Positions 8,716 through 18,013 of a stretch of DNA of 55,635 nucleotides are shown piece by piece. The stretch covers positions 1 through 55,635 of the forward strand of contig NZ_JALLIX010000043.1 in the NCBI RefSeq assembly GCF_023242365.1, written 5' to 3'. The DNA comes from Pseudomonas sp. MWU13-2100. GTDB lineage: Bacteria; Pseudomonadota; Gammaproteobacteria; Pseudomonadales; Pseudomonadaceae. Positions within the stretch are counted from its first letter, which is position 1, and each line of letters begins with the position of its first letter. The notes under the pieces are model-generated. The model made no database searches. It was not told the origin of the DNA and saw only the letters and a program-made list of their open reading frames with translations. The translations under genes were made by a program, and so were the position numbers.

Positions 8716-9336
8716 ATGCCCAAGGTTGGTATGCAGCCCATACGCCGCCAGCAATTGATCGCCGCCACGTTGACGGCGGTCGATCAGGTCGGGATGGCGG
8801 ATGCCAGCATTGCGCTGATCGCCCGCTTGGCCGGGGTTTCGAATGGCATCATCAGCCACTACTTTCAGGACAAGAATGGCCTGATCGCCGCCACGATGCG
8901 CTACCTGATGAATGTCCTGATCGAGAGCGTCGCCGCGCGCCGCCTGGCGCTGACAGACGACAGCCCCAGGGCGCATCTGCAGGTAATTATCGAAGGCAAC
9001 TTCGATGCCAGCCAGGTCAATGGCCCGGCGATGAAAACCTGGTTGGCCTTCTGGGCCACCAGCATGCACCACCCGTCTTTGCACAGGTTGCAGCGGATCA
9101 ACGATCACCGTCTGTATTCCAACCTGTGTTGCCAGTTCCGCCGCGTCCTGCCATTGCCCGCAGCACGCAGCGCAGCACGCGGACTGGCCGCGTTGATCGA
9201 TGGTTTGTGGTTGCGCGGCGCGCTGTCGGGAGACGCTTTCGACACCCTGCAGGCACAACGGATCGCTTATGAATACATGGATTTCCAACTGACAAAACAG
9301 GTGTACACAAGCGGCCAAGAACGCTTCGGCACCTGA
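8716..9336 (+). CDS. betI: BetI, choline-responsive TetR-family repressor
   Basis: BetI represses the betIBA operon in the absence of choline. The helix-turn-helix sits at about residues 27-58 (ALIARLAGVSNGIISHYF) and is nearly identical to that of known BetI proteins. The C-terminal part is the ligand-binding domain. At 206 aa it is a few residues longer than the usual 195-198. GAGGAG at 8701-8706 precedes the ATG. It is the first gene of betI-betB-betA, and its operator lies at 8626-8645. Confidence 0.93.
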   Translation: MPKVGMQPIRRQQLIAATLTAVDQVGMADASIALIARLAGVSNGIISHYFQDKNGLIAATMRYLMNVLIESVAARRLALTDDSPRAHLQVIIEGNFDASQVNGPAMKTWLAFWATSMHHPSLHRLQRINDHRLYSNLCCQFRRVLPLPAARSAARGLAALIDGLWLRGALSGDAFDTLQAQRIAYEYMDFQLTKQVYTSGQERFGT

Positions 9337-9418
9337 ATGATCGCGGACTCGGGTTGCCCCGGCTACAGGGCCTCCCGCTCCAAGGTCAGCCAACCCACAC
9401 TGCACTTGCGAGGACACT

Positions 9419-10891
9419 ATGGCCCGTTTCGAACTGCAAAAACTCTACATCGACGGCGGCTACAGCGACGCCAGCGGCGATGCCACTTTCGACGCCATCA
9501 ACCCGGCTAACGGTGAGGTGCTCGCCACAGTGCAGCGTGCGACAAAAGCAGACGTCGAGCGCGCCGTGGTCAGTGCCGAAAAGGGCCAGAAAATCTGGGC
9601 CGCGATGACCGCCATGGAGCGTTCGCGGATCCTGCGGCGCGCCGTCGATATCCTGCGTGAACGCAACGACGAACTGGCTGCCCTGGAAACCCTGGACACC
9701 GGCAAGGCTTACTCCGAGACCCGTTACGTCGACATCGTCACCGGTGCCGACGTGCTGGAATACTACGCCGGCCTGGTGCCCGCCATCGAAGGCGAGCAGA
9801 TCCCGCTGCGCACCACCTCGTTCGTCTACACCCGCCGCGAGCCACTGGGCGTGGTCGCCGGGATCGGCGCGTGGAACTACCCGATCCAGATCGCCCTGTG
9901 GAAATCCGCCCCGGCCCTGGCCGCTGGCAACGCGATGATCTTCAAGCCCAGCGAAGTCACTTCGCTGACCACCCTGAAACTGGCCGAGATCTACACCGAG
10001 GCCGGCGTACCGGACGGCGTGTTCAACGTCCTGACCGGCAGCGGCCGTGAAGTCGGCACCTGGCTGACCGAACACCCGCGCATCGAGAAAGTCTCCTTCA
10101 CCGGCGGCACCGACACTGGCAAGAAAGTCATGGCCAGCGCCTCCAGCTCGTCGCTCAAGGACGTGACCATGGAACTGGGCGGCAAGTCGCCACTGATCAT
10201 TTTCGACGACGCCGACCTCGATCGCGCCGCCGACACCGCGATGATGGCCAACTTCTACAGCTCCGGCCAGGTCTGCACCAACGGCACCCGCGTGTTCGTG
10301 CCGAGCCACCTGAAAGCCGCCTTCGAAGCCAAGATCGTCGAGCGCGTGGCGCGGATCCGCGTCGGTAACCCGCAAGACGAGAACACCAACTTCGGCCCGC
10401 TGGTCAGCTTCGCCCATATGGAAAGCGTGCTGGGTTATATCGCCAAGGGCAAGGAAGAAGGCGCGCGCCTGCTGTGCGGCGGCGAACGCCTGACCGCGGG
10501 TGAATTCGCCAAGGGCGCTTTCGTCGCGCCGACCGTATTCACCGACTGCAGCGATGACATGAGCATCGTTCGTGAAGAAATCTTCGGCCCGGTGATGAGC
10601 ATCCTCAGCTACGAAACCGAAGAAGAAGTGATCCGCCGCGCCAATGACACCGACTTCGGCCTGGCCGCTGGTGTGGTGACCAAGGATCTGAACCGTGCTC
10701 ACCGGGTGATTCATCAGCTGGAAGCCGGTATCTGCTGGATCAATGCCTGGGGCGAGTCCGATGCCAAGATGCCGGTCGGCGGTTACAAGCAGTCGGGGGT
10801 TGGGCGTGAAAACGGCATCAGTTCGCTGAACAACTTCACCCGGATCAAATCGGTACAGGTCGAGTTGGGCGAATACAACTCGGTGTTCTAA
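9419..10891 (+). CDS. betB: betaine aldehyde dehydrogenase
   Basis: BetB oxidises betaine aldehyde to glycine betaine with NAD(P)+ in the cytosol, the second step of choline oxidation. It is a 490-aa member of the aldehyde dehydrogenase superfamily. The general base Glu252 (MELGGKS) and the nucleophile Cys286 (SGQVCTNG) are present at the positions known for Pseudomonas BADH. GAGGA sits just before the ATG. It follows betI after 82 bp and precedes betA, separated by a REPIN. Confidence 0.95.
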   Translation: MARFELQKLYIDGGYSDASGDATFDAINPANGEVLATVQRATKADVERAVVSAEKGQKIWAAMTAMERSRILRRAVDILRERNDELAALETLDTGKAYSETRYVDIVTGADVLEYYAGLVPAIEGEQIPLRTTSFVYTRREPLGVVAGIGAWNYPIQIALWKSAPALAAGNAMIFKPSEVTSLTTLKLAEIYTEAGVPDGVFNVLTGSGREVGTWLTEHPRIEKVSFTGGTDTGKKVMASASSSSLKDVTMELGGKSPLIIFDDADLDRAADTAMMANFYSSGQVCTNGTRVFVPSHLKAAFEAKIVERVARIRVGNPQDENTNFGPLVSFAHMESVLGYIAKGKEEGARLLCGGERLTAGEFAKGAFVAPTVFTDCSDDMSIVREEIFGPVMSILSYETEEEVIRRANDTDFGLAAGVVTKDLNRAHRVIHQLEAGICWINAWGESDAKMPVGGYKQSGVGRENGISSLNNFTRIKSVQVELGEYNSVF

Positions 10892-10923
10892 GGCCCGAGT
10901 CTTGTATTGCCCGTGAGGCCGTC

Positions 10924-11014
10924 TTCGCGGGCAAGCTCCGCTCCCACAAGGTTTGAGCCAGACGCAATCACTGCGAACGATGAAAAACCTGTGGGAGCGG
11001 AGCTTGCCCGCGAA
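10924..11014. repeat. REPIN between betB and betA
   Basis: The left arm TTCGCGGGCAAGCTCCGCTC and its inverted copy ending in CCCGCGAA pair over about 27 bp around a 35-bp spacer. It lies inside the betIBA operon, where such hairpins can stabilise upstream mRNA and alter the ratio of BetB to BetA. Confidence 0.88.
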
Positions 11015-11078
11015 CCGAGTGCAAGGCACTCGTCCTGAGACGCCCCGCCCCGATCCACCTCAATGAGGGCTGCATTTC

Positions 11079-12782
11079 ATGTCCCAAGAATTCGATTACA
11101 TCATCATCGGTGCCGGCTCCGCCGGTAACACCCTGGCCACCCGCCTGACCGAAGACGCCGGGGTCACCGTGCTGCTGCTCGAAGCCGGCGGTCCCGACTA
11201 CCGCTTCGACTTCCGTACCCAGATGCCCGCCGCCCTGGCTTTCCCCCTGCAAGGCCGGCGCTACAACTGGGCCTACGAAACCGACCCGGAACCGCATATG
11301 GACGGTCGCCGCATGGAATGCGGTCGCGGCAAGGGCCTCGGTGGCTCCTCGCTGATCAACGGCATGTGCTACATCCGTGGCAACGCCATGGACTACGACG
11401 GCTGGGCCAAGTTGCCGGGCCTGGAAGACTGGGCCTACCTCGACTGCCTGCCGTATTTTCGCAAGGCGGAAACCCGTGATATCGGTCCCAACGACTACCA
11501 CGGCGGCGAAGGCCCGGTCAGCGTGACCACGCCCAAGGCCGGCAACAACCCGCTGTTCCACGCCATGGTCGAAGCTGGCGTGCAGGCCGGTTATCCGCGT
11601 ACCGTCGACCTCAACGGTTACCAGCAGGAAGGCTTCGGTCCGATGGACCGCACCGTGACGCCCAAGGGTCGTCGTGCCAGCACCGCCCGCGGTTACCTGG
11701 ACATCGCCAAGCAGCGCTCGACCCTGACCATCGTCACCCACGCCCTGACCGACAAGATTCTCTTCGAAGGCAAGCGTGCGGTAGGCGTGCGTTACCTGCT
11801 GGGCTCGGCCGAAGAGCCGGTCGAAGTCCGCGCGCGCAAGGAAGTCCTGCTGTGCAGCGGCGCCATTGCCTCGCCGCAGATTCTCCAGCGCTCCGGCGTC
11901 GGCCCGGCCAAACTCCTGCAAAGCCTGGACATCCCCGTGGTCCACGACCTGCCGGGCGTCGGTGAAAACCTCCAGGACCATCTGGAGCTGTACCTGCAAT
12001 ACGCCTGCACCCAGCCGGTCTCGCTGTACCCTTCGCTGCTATGGTGGAACCAGCCGGCCATCGGTGCCGAATGGCTGTTCAACGGTACCGGCATCGGCGC
12101 CAGCAACCAGTTCGAAGCCGGCGGTTTCATCCGGACCCGCCCGGAATTCGAGTGGCCGAACATCCAGTACCACTTCCTGCCGGTGGCGATTAACTACAAC
12201 GGCAGCAACGGCGTGAAAGAGCACGGCTTCCAGGCCCACATGGGCTCCATGCGCTCGCCGAGCCGCGGTCGGGTGCAGGCCAAGTCCAAGGACCCGCGCC
12301 AGCACCCGAGCATCCTGTTCAACTACATGGCCACCGAGCAGGACTGGCAGGAGTTCCGCGACGGCATCCGCCTGACCCGGGAAATCATGCAGCAGCCGGC
12401 CCTGGATATTTACCGTGGGCGCGAAATCAGCCCGGGTATCGAAGTGCAGACCGACGAGCAACTCGACCAGTTTGTCCGCGAGCACGCCGAGACCGCGTTC
12501 CACCCGTCCTGCTCGTGCAAGATGGGCAGCGACGAGATGGCGGTGGTCGACGGTCAGGGTCGCGTGCATGGCATGCAGGGCCTGCGGGTGGTCGATGCGT
12601 CGATCATGCCGATCATCACCACCGGCAACCTGAACGCGCCGACGATCATGATCGCCGAGAAAATCGCCGACAAGATCCGTGGCCGCCAGCCGTTGCCGCG
12701 CAGCAAGGCCGATTACTACGTGGCAGGCGAGGCGCCAGTACGTGGCAAGCCGTTGCGTGAAGTGAGCCGTACTGCGCAGTAA
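11079..12782 (+). CDS. betA: choline dehydrogenase
   Basis: BetA is a membrane-associated FAD enzyme of the GMC oxidoreductase family that oxidises choline to betaine aldehyde. The FAD-binding GAGSAG lies at residues 11-16. The GMC signature region runs through RGKGLGGSSLINGM, and the catalytic histidine is about residue 475 (FHPSCSCKMG). The length, 567 aa, is standard. The gene closes the betIBA operon. A GC hairpin follows the stop codon. Confidence 0.95.
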   Translation: MSQEFDYIIIGAGSAGNTLATRLTEDAGVTVLLLEAGGPDYRFDFRTQMPAALAFPLQGRRYNWAYETDPEPHMDGRRMECGRGKGLGGSSLINGMCYIRGNAMDYDGWAKLPGLEDWAYLDCLPYFRKAETRDIGPNDYHGGEGPVSVTTPKAGNNPLFHAMVEAGVQAGYPRTVDLNGYQQEGFGPMDRTVTPKGRRASTARGYLDIAKQRSTLTIVTHALTDKILFEGKRAVGVRYLLGSAEEPVEVRARKEVLLCSGAIASPQILQRSGVGPAKLLQSLDIPVVHDLPGVGENLQDHLELYLQYACTQPVSLYPSLLWWNQPAIGAEWLFNGTGIGASNQFEAGGFIRTRPEFEWPNIQYHFLPVAINYNGSNGVKEHGFQAHMGSMRSPSRGRVQAKSKDPRQHPSILFNYMATEQDWQEFRDGIRLTREIMQQPALDIYRGREISPGIEVQTDEQLDQFVREHAETAFHPSCSCKMGSDEMAVVDGQGRVHGMQGLRVVDASIMPIITTGNLNAPTIMIAEKIADKIRGRQPLPRSKADYYVAGEAPVRGKPLREVSRTAQ

Positions 12783-12788
12783 CCCGCC

Positions 12789-12810
12789 AGCCCCCCTTGT
12801 CATGGGGGCT
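12789..12810 (+). terminator. hairpin after betA, weak terminator
   Basis: AGCCCCC and GGGGGCT pair around an 8-nt loop just after the betA stop. There is no T run, so intrinsic termination would be weak; it may only protect the 3' end. Confidence 0.4.
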
Positions 12811-12854
12811 CGCCCAACGCGGTTCAGTTGACGAAATCCGAAGCCAAGCGCGAT

Positions 12855-12888
12855 CTTGTGGCGAGCGGACTTGCCCGCTCGCCACAAG
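12855..12888. repeat. short REP palindrome (GTGGCGAG family)
   Basis: CTTGTGGCGAGCGG and CCCGCTCGCCACAAG pair around a 5-nt loop. It is the compact form of the repeat seen at 1754, 20343 and 34301. Confidence 0.85.
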
Positions 12889-13059
12889 GTAGGTTATCGC
12901 CGGACCAAACCGTCCACTTCATCCACACAAAGTAAACATTCCCCACACCACCCCACCCTTGCTCCTACCCACTGCGTCGGCCTAATCTAATGGCGCGCAA
13001 ACGTTTCACCCCCGCCCCACTCCGACACACCGCCACATTGCTGGCCACGAGGCTTTCCC

Positions 13060-13755
13060 ATGTTTGATGTCGTATCTTCGAGCAAATGGCCCACCGGCTA
13101 CCTGATCAATCCCAACCCCGAGCCCATGGACCCCAAGTGGCTGAAGGAATTCAGCAAGATCCCCGCCGCCGCGGTCAGCGACTGCCTCGGGCGCAACGTC
13201 GGCGGCCTCGGCCTCAAGCCATTCCACGGCAACACGCCGATGCTCGGCAATGCCCTGACCGTACGGGTGCGCCCGGGCGACAACCTGATGATCCTCAAGG
13301 CCATGCAGATGGCGCGTCCGGGTGATGTGCTGGTGATCGACGGCAGCGCCGACCTGACCCGTGCCGTGTTCGGCGGCATCATGCGTGCCATGGCCCTCAA
13401 GGCCGGGATCGTCGGCGTGGTGATCAACGGCGCTCTACGTGACCTCGACGAATGGCAGACCGGCGAACTGCCAGCCTATGCCATCGGTGGCGTGCACCGT
13501 GGCCCGAGCACCGACGGCGGTGGCGAGATCAACGTAGCGATTTCCTGTGCCGGCATGCTGGTTACCCCGGGCGACCTGATGATCGGCGACGGTGACGGCG
13601 TCGTCGCCGCTGCCCGTTCCGAGCTGCCGGAGTTGCTGGTGCGTTGCCACGATCTGCTGGCGCGGGAAAAAGCCACGCTGGCGGCGATTGAAGCCGGTAC
13701 CCTGGACCCGGACCGCTTCGACGCGATCCTGCGCGCCAAGGGCTGCCCGCTCTAA
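13060..13755 (+). CDS. RraA-family protein (oxaloacetate decarboxylase/HMG aldolase-like)
   Basis: This 231-aa protein belongs to the RraA superfamily, which includes 4-hydroxy-4-methyl-2-oxoglutarate aldolases, oxaloacetate decarboxylases and the RNase E inhibitor RraA. The features are GNALTVRV (residues 63-70), the glycine-rich DGSADLTRAVFGG (from 94) and VVINGALRD (120-128), whose Arg-Asp pair binds substrate and metal in the catalytic members. These point to an enzyme rather than to an RNase E inhibitor. GAGG precedes the ATG at -12. No aromatic meta-cleavage genes lie nearby, so the substrate is unknown. Confidence 0.75.
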   Translation: MFDVVSSSKWPTGYLINPNPEPMDPKWLKEFSKIPAAAVSDCLGRNVGGLGLKPFHGNTPMLGNALTVRVRPGDNLMILKAMQMARPGDVLVIDGSADLTRAVFGGIMRAMALKAGIVGVVINGALRDLDEWQTGELPAYAIGGVHRGPSTDGGGEINVAISCAGMLVTPGDLMIGDGDGVVAAARSELPELLVRCHDLLAREKATLAAIEAGTLDPDRFDAILRAKGCPL

Positions 13756-13773
13756 GGTCAAAAGCCTCAAGAG

Positions 13774-13883
13774 CTTCGCGGGCAAGCTCCGCTCCCACAT
13801 TAGTTTCGAGTCGTAGCCGAATCGTCTGCACGACCGAGAACCTGTGGGAGCGGAGCTTGTCGGGTCGCCGCAGCGCCGCGAAG
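13774..13883. repeat. REPIN after the RraA-like gene
   Basis: CTTCGCGGGCAAGCTCCGCT on the left is mirrored by GGGAGCGGAGCTTG... on the right. The right arm is degenerate after GCTTG (TCGGGTCGCCG replaces CCGCGAAG). It fills most of the gap before the TldD-like gene. Confidence 0.8.
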
Positions 13884-14029
13884 AGGCCCTCAAGATCGCC
13901 AAAAGCCTCGCTGGCAAGCCAGGCTACAGAATCACGGCGCTAGTAAAATCGCCTTTTCCTGACAGACTGGCATTGGGGCCGCCCATAAGGCGCCCCGCAC
14001 GGTCACCGCCATTTCCAGGGAGGTTCCCC

Positions 14030-15472
14030 ATGTTCGACTTCCACCCCCAGCTCAAGCAGCGTTTCGCCGGCTTGCGCACGGGCGCTGAATTCTTCTCGCT
14101 GCGTTACGTGCGCGAATCCGGTCAATACCTGTCGGTACGCAAGAACGTGGCGGAACCCCCGAGCCTGCGCCTCGACGAAGGCGCGATGCTGACCGTGCGA
14201 GTCAACGGCGTCGAAGCCTATGCCGCCACCAACGATCTGTCCCAGGCCGGCCTGCAGAGTGCCCTTGAGCGCGCTGAAAGCTACGCCCGCTTGATGGCCC
14301 CCCACGCCCTGCTCGACCTGCGCCAACAGGCCGTGTCCAGCGACCGCGCCGATTACCGCTCGCCCCAGCTCGACCAGCCCTTCCCGTCCCTGAGCGACTG
14401 CTACGCCCTGCTCGGCGCCGAGTCGGCCGCCGTGCCCAAGGACGAGCGGCTGGTCAACTGGGAAGTCAGCCTCGGCCTGACTCAGGTCGAACAGATCTAC
14501 CTCAACAACGCCGGCGCCGAACTGCGCCAGGCCCAGCGCTTCGTCTACCCGGGCCTGAGCGTCACCGCCTACGACGGCGCGGACAGCCAGACCCGCACCC
14601 TGGGCCGGGAAAATTTCGGCCAGCAAGGCGGCGCCGAGGTCATCGGGCGCTCCGGGTTGATCGGCGCAGGCGCGCGGATCGCCGACCAGGCCCTGCAACT
14701 GCTGCTGGCGCCCAACACCCCACAAGGCCCACGCGACCTGCTGCTGACCCCGGACCAGATGATCCTGCAGATCCACGAATCCATCGGCCACCCGCTGGAG
14801 CTGGACCGCATCCTCGGCGACGAGCGCAATTACGCCGGCACCAGCTTCGTCAAGGCCAGCGATTTCGGCAGCCTGCAATATGGCTCGGCGCTGCTCAACG
14901 TGACCTTTGATCCGACCATCGCGCAACAACTGGCCAGCTACGGCCATGACGACGACGGCACCCCGGCCCACAAGGAATTCCTGATTCGTGAAGGCCGCCT
15001 GCTGCGCCCGCTGGGCGGCGCGCTGTCGCAGTTCCGCTCCGGCCTCGACGGGGTCGCCAACAGCCGCGCCTGCAGCTGGAACCGTGCGCCCATCGATCGT
15101 ATGGCCAATCTCAATATCGAACCGGGCGACCAGTCCTTCGCGCAACTGGTCGGCGGTATCGAGAAAGGCATCCTGATGTCCACCAACCGTTCCTGGTCCA
15201 TCGACGACGCCCGCAACAAATTCCAGTTCGGCTGCGAGTGGGGTCAACTGATCGAGAATGGCGAGCTCAAGGGCGTGGTGAAGAACCCCAACTACCGGGC
15301 GATTTCCGCGCAGTTCTGGCGCAATCTCAGCGCCGTCGGCAACATCGAGACCTTCCAGGTCCTGGGCACGCCGAACTGCGGCAAGGGCGAGCCGAACCAG
15401 GTGATCCGGGTCGGGCATGCCTCGCCCGCCTGTGTCTTCAGTAATGTCGATGTGTTTGGAGGAGATGCCTGA
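14030..15472 (+). CDS. TldD/PmbA-family metalloprotease (TldD-like subunit)
   Basis: The 480-aa protein carries the zinc motif HESIGH at residues 249-254, the HExxxH signature of TldD. It therefore looks like the catalytic half of a TldD/TldE heterodimer. Such pairs degrade unfolded peptides through a narrow chamber; in E. coli they mature microcin B17 and process CcdA. The start at 14030 follows AGGGAGG, and a long in-frame extension back to 13844 is REP sequence, not coding. The gene overlaps the next one (TGATG), so the two subunits are translationally coupled. Pseudomonads also encode the canonical tldD and pmbA elsewhere, so this would be a second pair. Confidence 0.85.
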   Translation: MFDFHPQLKQRFAGLRTGAEFFSLRYVRESGQYLSVRKNVAEPPSLRLDEGAMLTVRVNGVEAYAATNDLSQAGLQSALERAESYARLMAPHALLDLRQQAVSSDRADYRSPQLDQPFPSLSDCYALLGAESAAVPKDERLVNWEVSLGLTQVEQIYLNNAGAELRQAQRFVYPGLSVTAYDGADSQTRTLGRENFGQQGGAEVIGRSGLIGAGARIADQALQLLLAPNTPQGPRDLLLTPDQMILQIHESIGHPLELDRILGDERNYAGTSFVKASDFGSLQYGSALLNVTFDPTIAQQLASYGHDDDGTPAHKEFLIREGRLLRPLGGALSQFRSGLDGVANSRACSWNRAPIDRMANLNIEPGDQSFAQLVGGIEKGILMSTNRSWSIDDARNKFQFGCEWGQLIENGELKGVVKNPNYRAISAQFWRNLSAVGNIETFQVLGTPNCGKGEPNQVIRVGHASPACVFSNVDVFGGDA

Positions 15473-16809
15473 TGATTACGTCCCTGAGTCAGGTCGAACA
15501 CTTCCGCGCGCTGGTCGAGGGCTTGCAGCAACAGTTGCAAGCCACGGAACGCTTTACCCTGGGTTATGCCGCCGAAGCATCGGACTTCATTCGCTTCAAC
15601 CACGGCCGGGTGCGTCAAGCCGGACAGGTACAACAGGCCACGCTGAGCTTTAAGCTGATCGACGACGGGCGCCACGCCGACTTGCAGATCACCCTCTCCG
15701 GCGAGCCGGGACCGGACCGTCAGCGCCTGGCGGACGGCCTGCAACAATTGCGCGAAATCCTTCCGCTGCTGCCGGCGGATCCGTACCTGCTGCTCAACCA
15801 CAATGCCTGGCAAAACCAGAACGTGCAGAGCCACGCATTGCCGGAGACCGCCCAGGTACTGGAAGAAATCAGCTACGCATCGGTCGGCCTGGACATGGTC
15901 GGGTTCTACGCCGCCGGCCCGATCAGTCGGGGCTTTGCCAGTTCCGACGGAGCTTTCGGCTGGCACCAGGCCAATAGTTTCAACTTCGACTGGAGCCTGT
16001 TCCACGAAAACGGCCAGGCGGTGAAAGCCAGCTATGCCGGCCATGACTGGGACAGCGACGGCTTTGCCCGGCGCTTCCAGCAGGCCCGGGAACAGCTCGA
16101 GTTTCTCGGGCGGCCGTTGCGCACCCTGGCGCCGGGCGAGTATCGGGCCTACCTGGCACCGGCGGCGCTGGAAGAAATCATGGGCATACTCAGTTGGGGC
16201 GGTTTCTCGGCCCAGGCCATCGGCAGCAAACACAGTCCCTTGCAGAAGCTCTACGCCGGCGAAGCCGGTTTCAGTCCCATGGTCTGGCTCGGCGAGCAGA
16301 TCAGCGGGTCGTTGAGTCCGGCGTTTTCCAACGAAGGTTATCCGCGCGGCGATGTGTCGTTGGTGGCCGCGGGCGCGGCCGACCAGCAGTTGATCAACTC
16401 CCGCAGTGCCGCCGAGTACGGGCTGACCACCAACGGTGCCAGCGGCGGCGAGTACCCCGGGGCCTTGCAGATGCGTGCCGGGCAACTGGCCCAGGCCGAT
16501 ATCCTCAAGCAACTGGGCACCGGCTTGTACATCAGCAACCTCTGGTACCTGAACTATTCGGACCAACCGGCGGCGCGGATGACCGGCATGACCCGCTTCG
16601 CCACCTTCTGGGTGGAGGACGGCGAGATCCAGGCGCCGGTCAGCACCATGCGCTTCGACGACAGTGCCTACAGCCTGCTGGGCAGCCAGCTGGAAGCCCT
16701 GACCCAGGAACGCGAACTGCTGCTGTCGGCCAGTACCTACGACCAGCGGCAGACCGCATCGAACCTGCTGCCGGGGGCGCTGATCAGCAAGCTGACCCTG
16801 ACCCTGTAA
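15472..16809 (+). CDS. TldD/PmbA-family protein (TldE-like partner)
   Basis: This 445-aa protein has the overall fold order of TldD/PmbA proteins but no HExxxH motif, so it resembles the non-catalytic TldE/PmbA subunit. The C-terminal region has the family's glycine-rich stretches such as GASGGEYPG and the segment TNGAS. Its ATG overlaps the stop of the HExxxH-bearing gene, which argues for a one-to-one complex. No precursor-peptide gene is seen on either side, so the target is unknown. Confidence 0.82.
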   Translation: MITSLSQVEHFRALVEGLQQQLQATERFTLGYAAEASDFIRFNHGRVRQAGQVQQATLSFKLIDDGRHADLQITLSGEPGPDRQRLADGLQQLREILPLLPADPYLLLNHNAWQNQNVQSHALPETAQVLEEISYASVGLDMVGFYAAGPISRGFASSDGAFGWHQANSFNFDWSLFHENGQAVKASYAGHDWDSDGFARRFQQAREQLEFLGRPLRTLAPGEYRAYLAPAALEEIMGILSWGGFSAQAIGSKHSPLQKLYAGEAGFSPMVWLGEQISGSLSPAFSNEGYPRGDVSLVAAGAADQQLINSRSAAEYGLTTNGASGGEYPGALQMRAGQLAQADILKQLGTGLYISNLWYLNYSDQPAARMTGMTRFATFWVEDGEIQAPVSTMRFDDSAYSLLGSQLEALTQERELLLSASTYDQRQTASNLLPGALISKLTLTL

Positions 16810-16822
16810 CCCCCGAAACCCC

Positions 16823-16905
16823 GTGAGAGCCGGCTTGCCGGCGATGGCGACCGATCAGCCGACGCAAGGCTCAAGGGCCTCATCGCCGGCGAGCCGGCTC
16901 CCACA
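16823..16905. repeat. REPIN (GAGAGCCGGCTTGCCGGCGAT family)
   Basis: GTGAGAGCCGGCTTGCCGGC on the left pairs with ATCGCCGGCGAGCCGGCTCC on the right, around about 35 bp. This is a different sequence family from the GGAGCTTGCCCGCGAA repeats. Confidence 0.85.
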
Positions 16906-16967
16906 AGGTCCGTATGGCCACCCCCTGGCCCTGACCGAAATACCCGCACACCTATCCGGTCAGCCAG

Positions 16968-16997
16968 TTGCCCTGACGCCGCCTGGCGCGCTATACA
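16968..16997 (+). promoter_or_regulatory. candidate sigma-70 promoter of the rhlA-like gene
   Basis: TTGCCC (16968-16973), an 18-bp spacer and TATACA (16992-16997) give a plausible promoter. It leaves a leader of about 130 nt. I see no rhl/las-box dyad (CT-N12-AG) next to it. Confidence 0.45.
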
Positions 16998-17131
16998 TCC
17001 CTCAGCTTTTTTCACACCATCAAAACGCCACCCTCGTACAGCAACATCCAGAAAACCAGGCTTTACCCGCGATTTTCTTACTCAACACCGCACCTCTTTC
17101 TCCCCCCGAAAGTGCTTTGCTGGAGCTTGAT

Positions 17132-17980
17132 ATGAATCATGGAAGCTTTGTCATCGACAACCTGTACCGGCATTTCAATATCCACGTCGAACGCATCGGC
17201 GACGATCCGCGACGCAAGACGGCCCTGCTGGTCAATGGCGCCCTGGCCACCACCAGTTCCTTCACCCGCACCAGCAAGTGCCTGGCCGAGCACTTCAACG
17301 TGGTGCTGTTCGACCTGCCCTTTGCCGGGCGCTCGCAACCCTACAACCCCGATCCGGGGCTGGTGACCAAGGACGACGAGGTGGAGATCCTCCTGGCCCT
17401 GGTGCAGCGCTTCGAGGCCAATCATCTGGTGTCGGCCTCCTGGGGCGGCATTTCCACCCTGTTGACCCTGACCCGGCACCCGCCGACCATCGAAAGCTCG
17501 GTGGTGATGGCCCTGGCGCCCGACCTGAATCCAGCGATGCTGGCGTACGTGCAGCGGGTCCACGAGCTGATCGAGGCGGATGACAAATCGGCTATCGGCC
17601 ATCTGCTCAACGATACCGTCGGCCACTTCCTGCCACCGCGCCTCAAGACCACCAATCACCAGCACCTGTCGTCGATGTCGAGTACCGAGTACCGTCAGGC
17701 GCGCTTTCATATCGACCAGGTGCTGCAACTGGGTGACGGCAACTACCTGCGGGCGTTGTCCGCGATCCGGAGCCCGGTGCATTTCATCAACGGCGCCAAG
17801 GATATCTACACCCCGGCTGAAGGAGCGCTAGGGTTTCAGGCCTATGTCCCTCGGTGCAGTTTTGCCGTCGCCGAGGACACCGGCCACCTGCTCGACCTGG
17901 AATCACGCCAGGCCGCCAACGCGGTGCATCAGGCCCTGCTCGGTTTCCTGCTGCTTTCGATGTCGGGTAACAGCCAATAA
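17132..17980 (+). CDS. rhlA: RhlA-like 3-(3-hydroxyalkanoyloxy)alkanoate synthase
   Basis: The 282-aa alpha/beta hydrolase closely resembles P. aeruginosa RhlA, with blocks such as KCLAEHFNVVLFDLPFAG, TKDDEVEILLAL and SASWGGISTLL. RhlA joins two 3-hydroxyacyl-ACP units into HAA, the lipid part of rhamnolipids and a surfactant by itself. The probable catalytic triad is Ser103, Asp224 and His252. The related 3-hydroxyacyl-ACP thioesterase PhaG is less similar in these blocks. The start at 17132 has GGAG 7 nt upstream; the upstream frame is REP and leader sequence. No rhlB rhamnosyltransferase or rhlR/rhlI lies in the window, so the product may be free HAA. PhaG activity remains the main alternative. 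Confidence 0.8.
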   Translation: MNHGSFVIDNLYRHFNIHVERIGDDPRRKTALLVNGALATTSSFTRTSKCLAEHFNVVLFDLPFAGRSQPYNPDPGLVTKDDEVEILLALVQRFEANHLVSASWGGISTLLTLTRHPPTIESSVVMALAPDLNPAMLAYVQRVHELIEADDKSAIGHLLNDTVGHFLPPRLKTTNHQHLSSMSSTEYRQARFHIDQVLQLGDGNYLRALSAIRSPVHFINGAKDIYTPAEGALGFQAYVPRCSFAVAEDTGHLLDLESRQAANAVHQALLGFLLLSMSGNSQ

Positions 17981-18013
17981 GGCCCGGCACAATCTCCGCC
18001 ACTGACCGGAAAA

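Noticed and set aside
13844..14029. N-terminal extension of the TldD-like protein
   Set aside because: The extension is REP sequence (GGGAGCGGAGCTTG) and the ATG at 14030 has an excellent AGGGAGG site.
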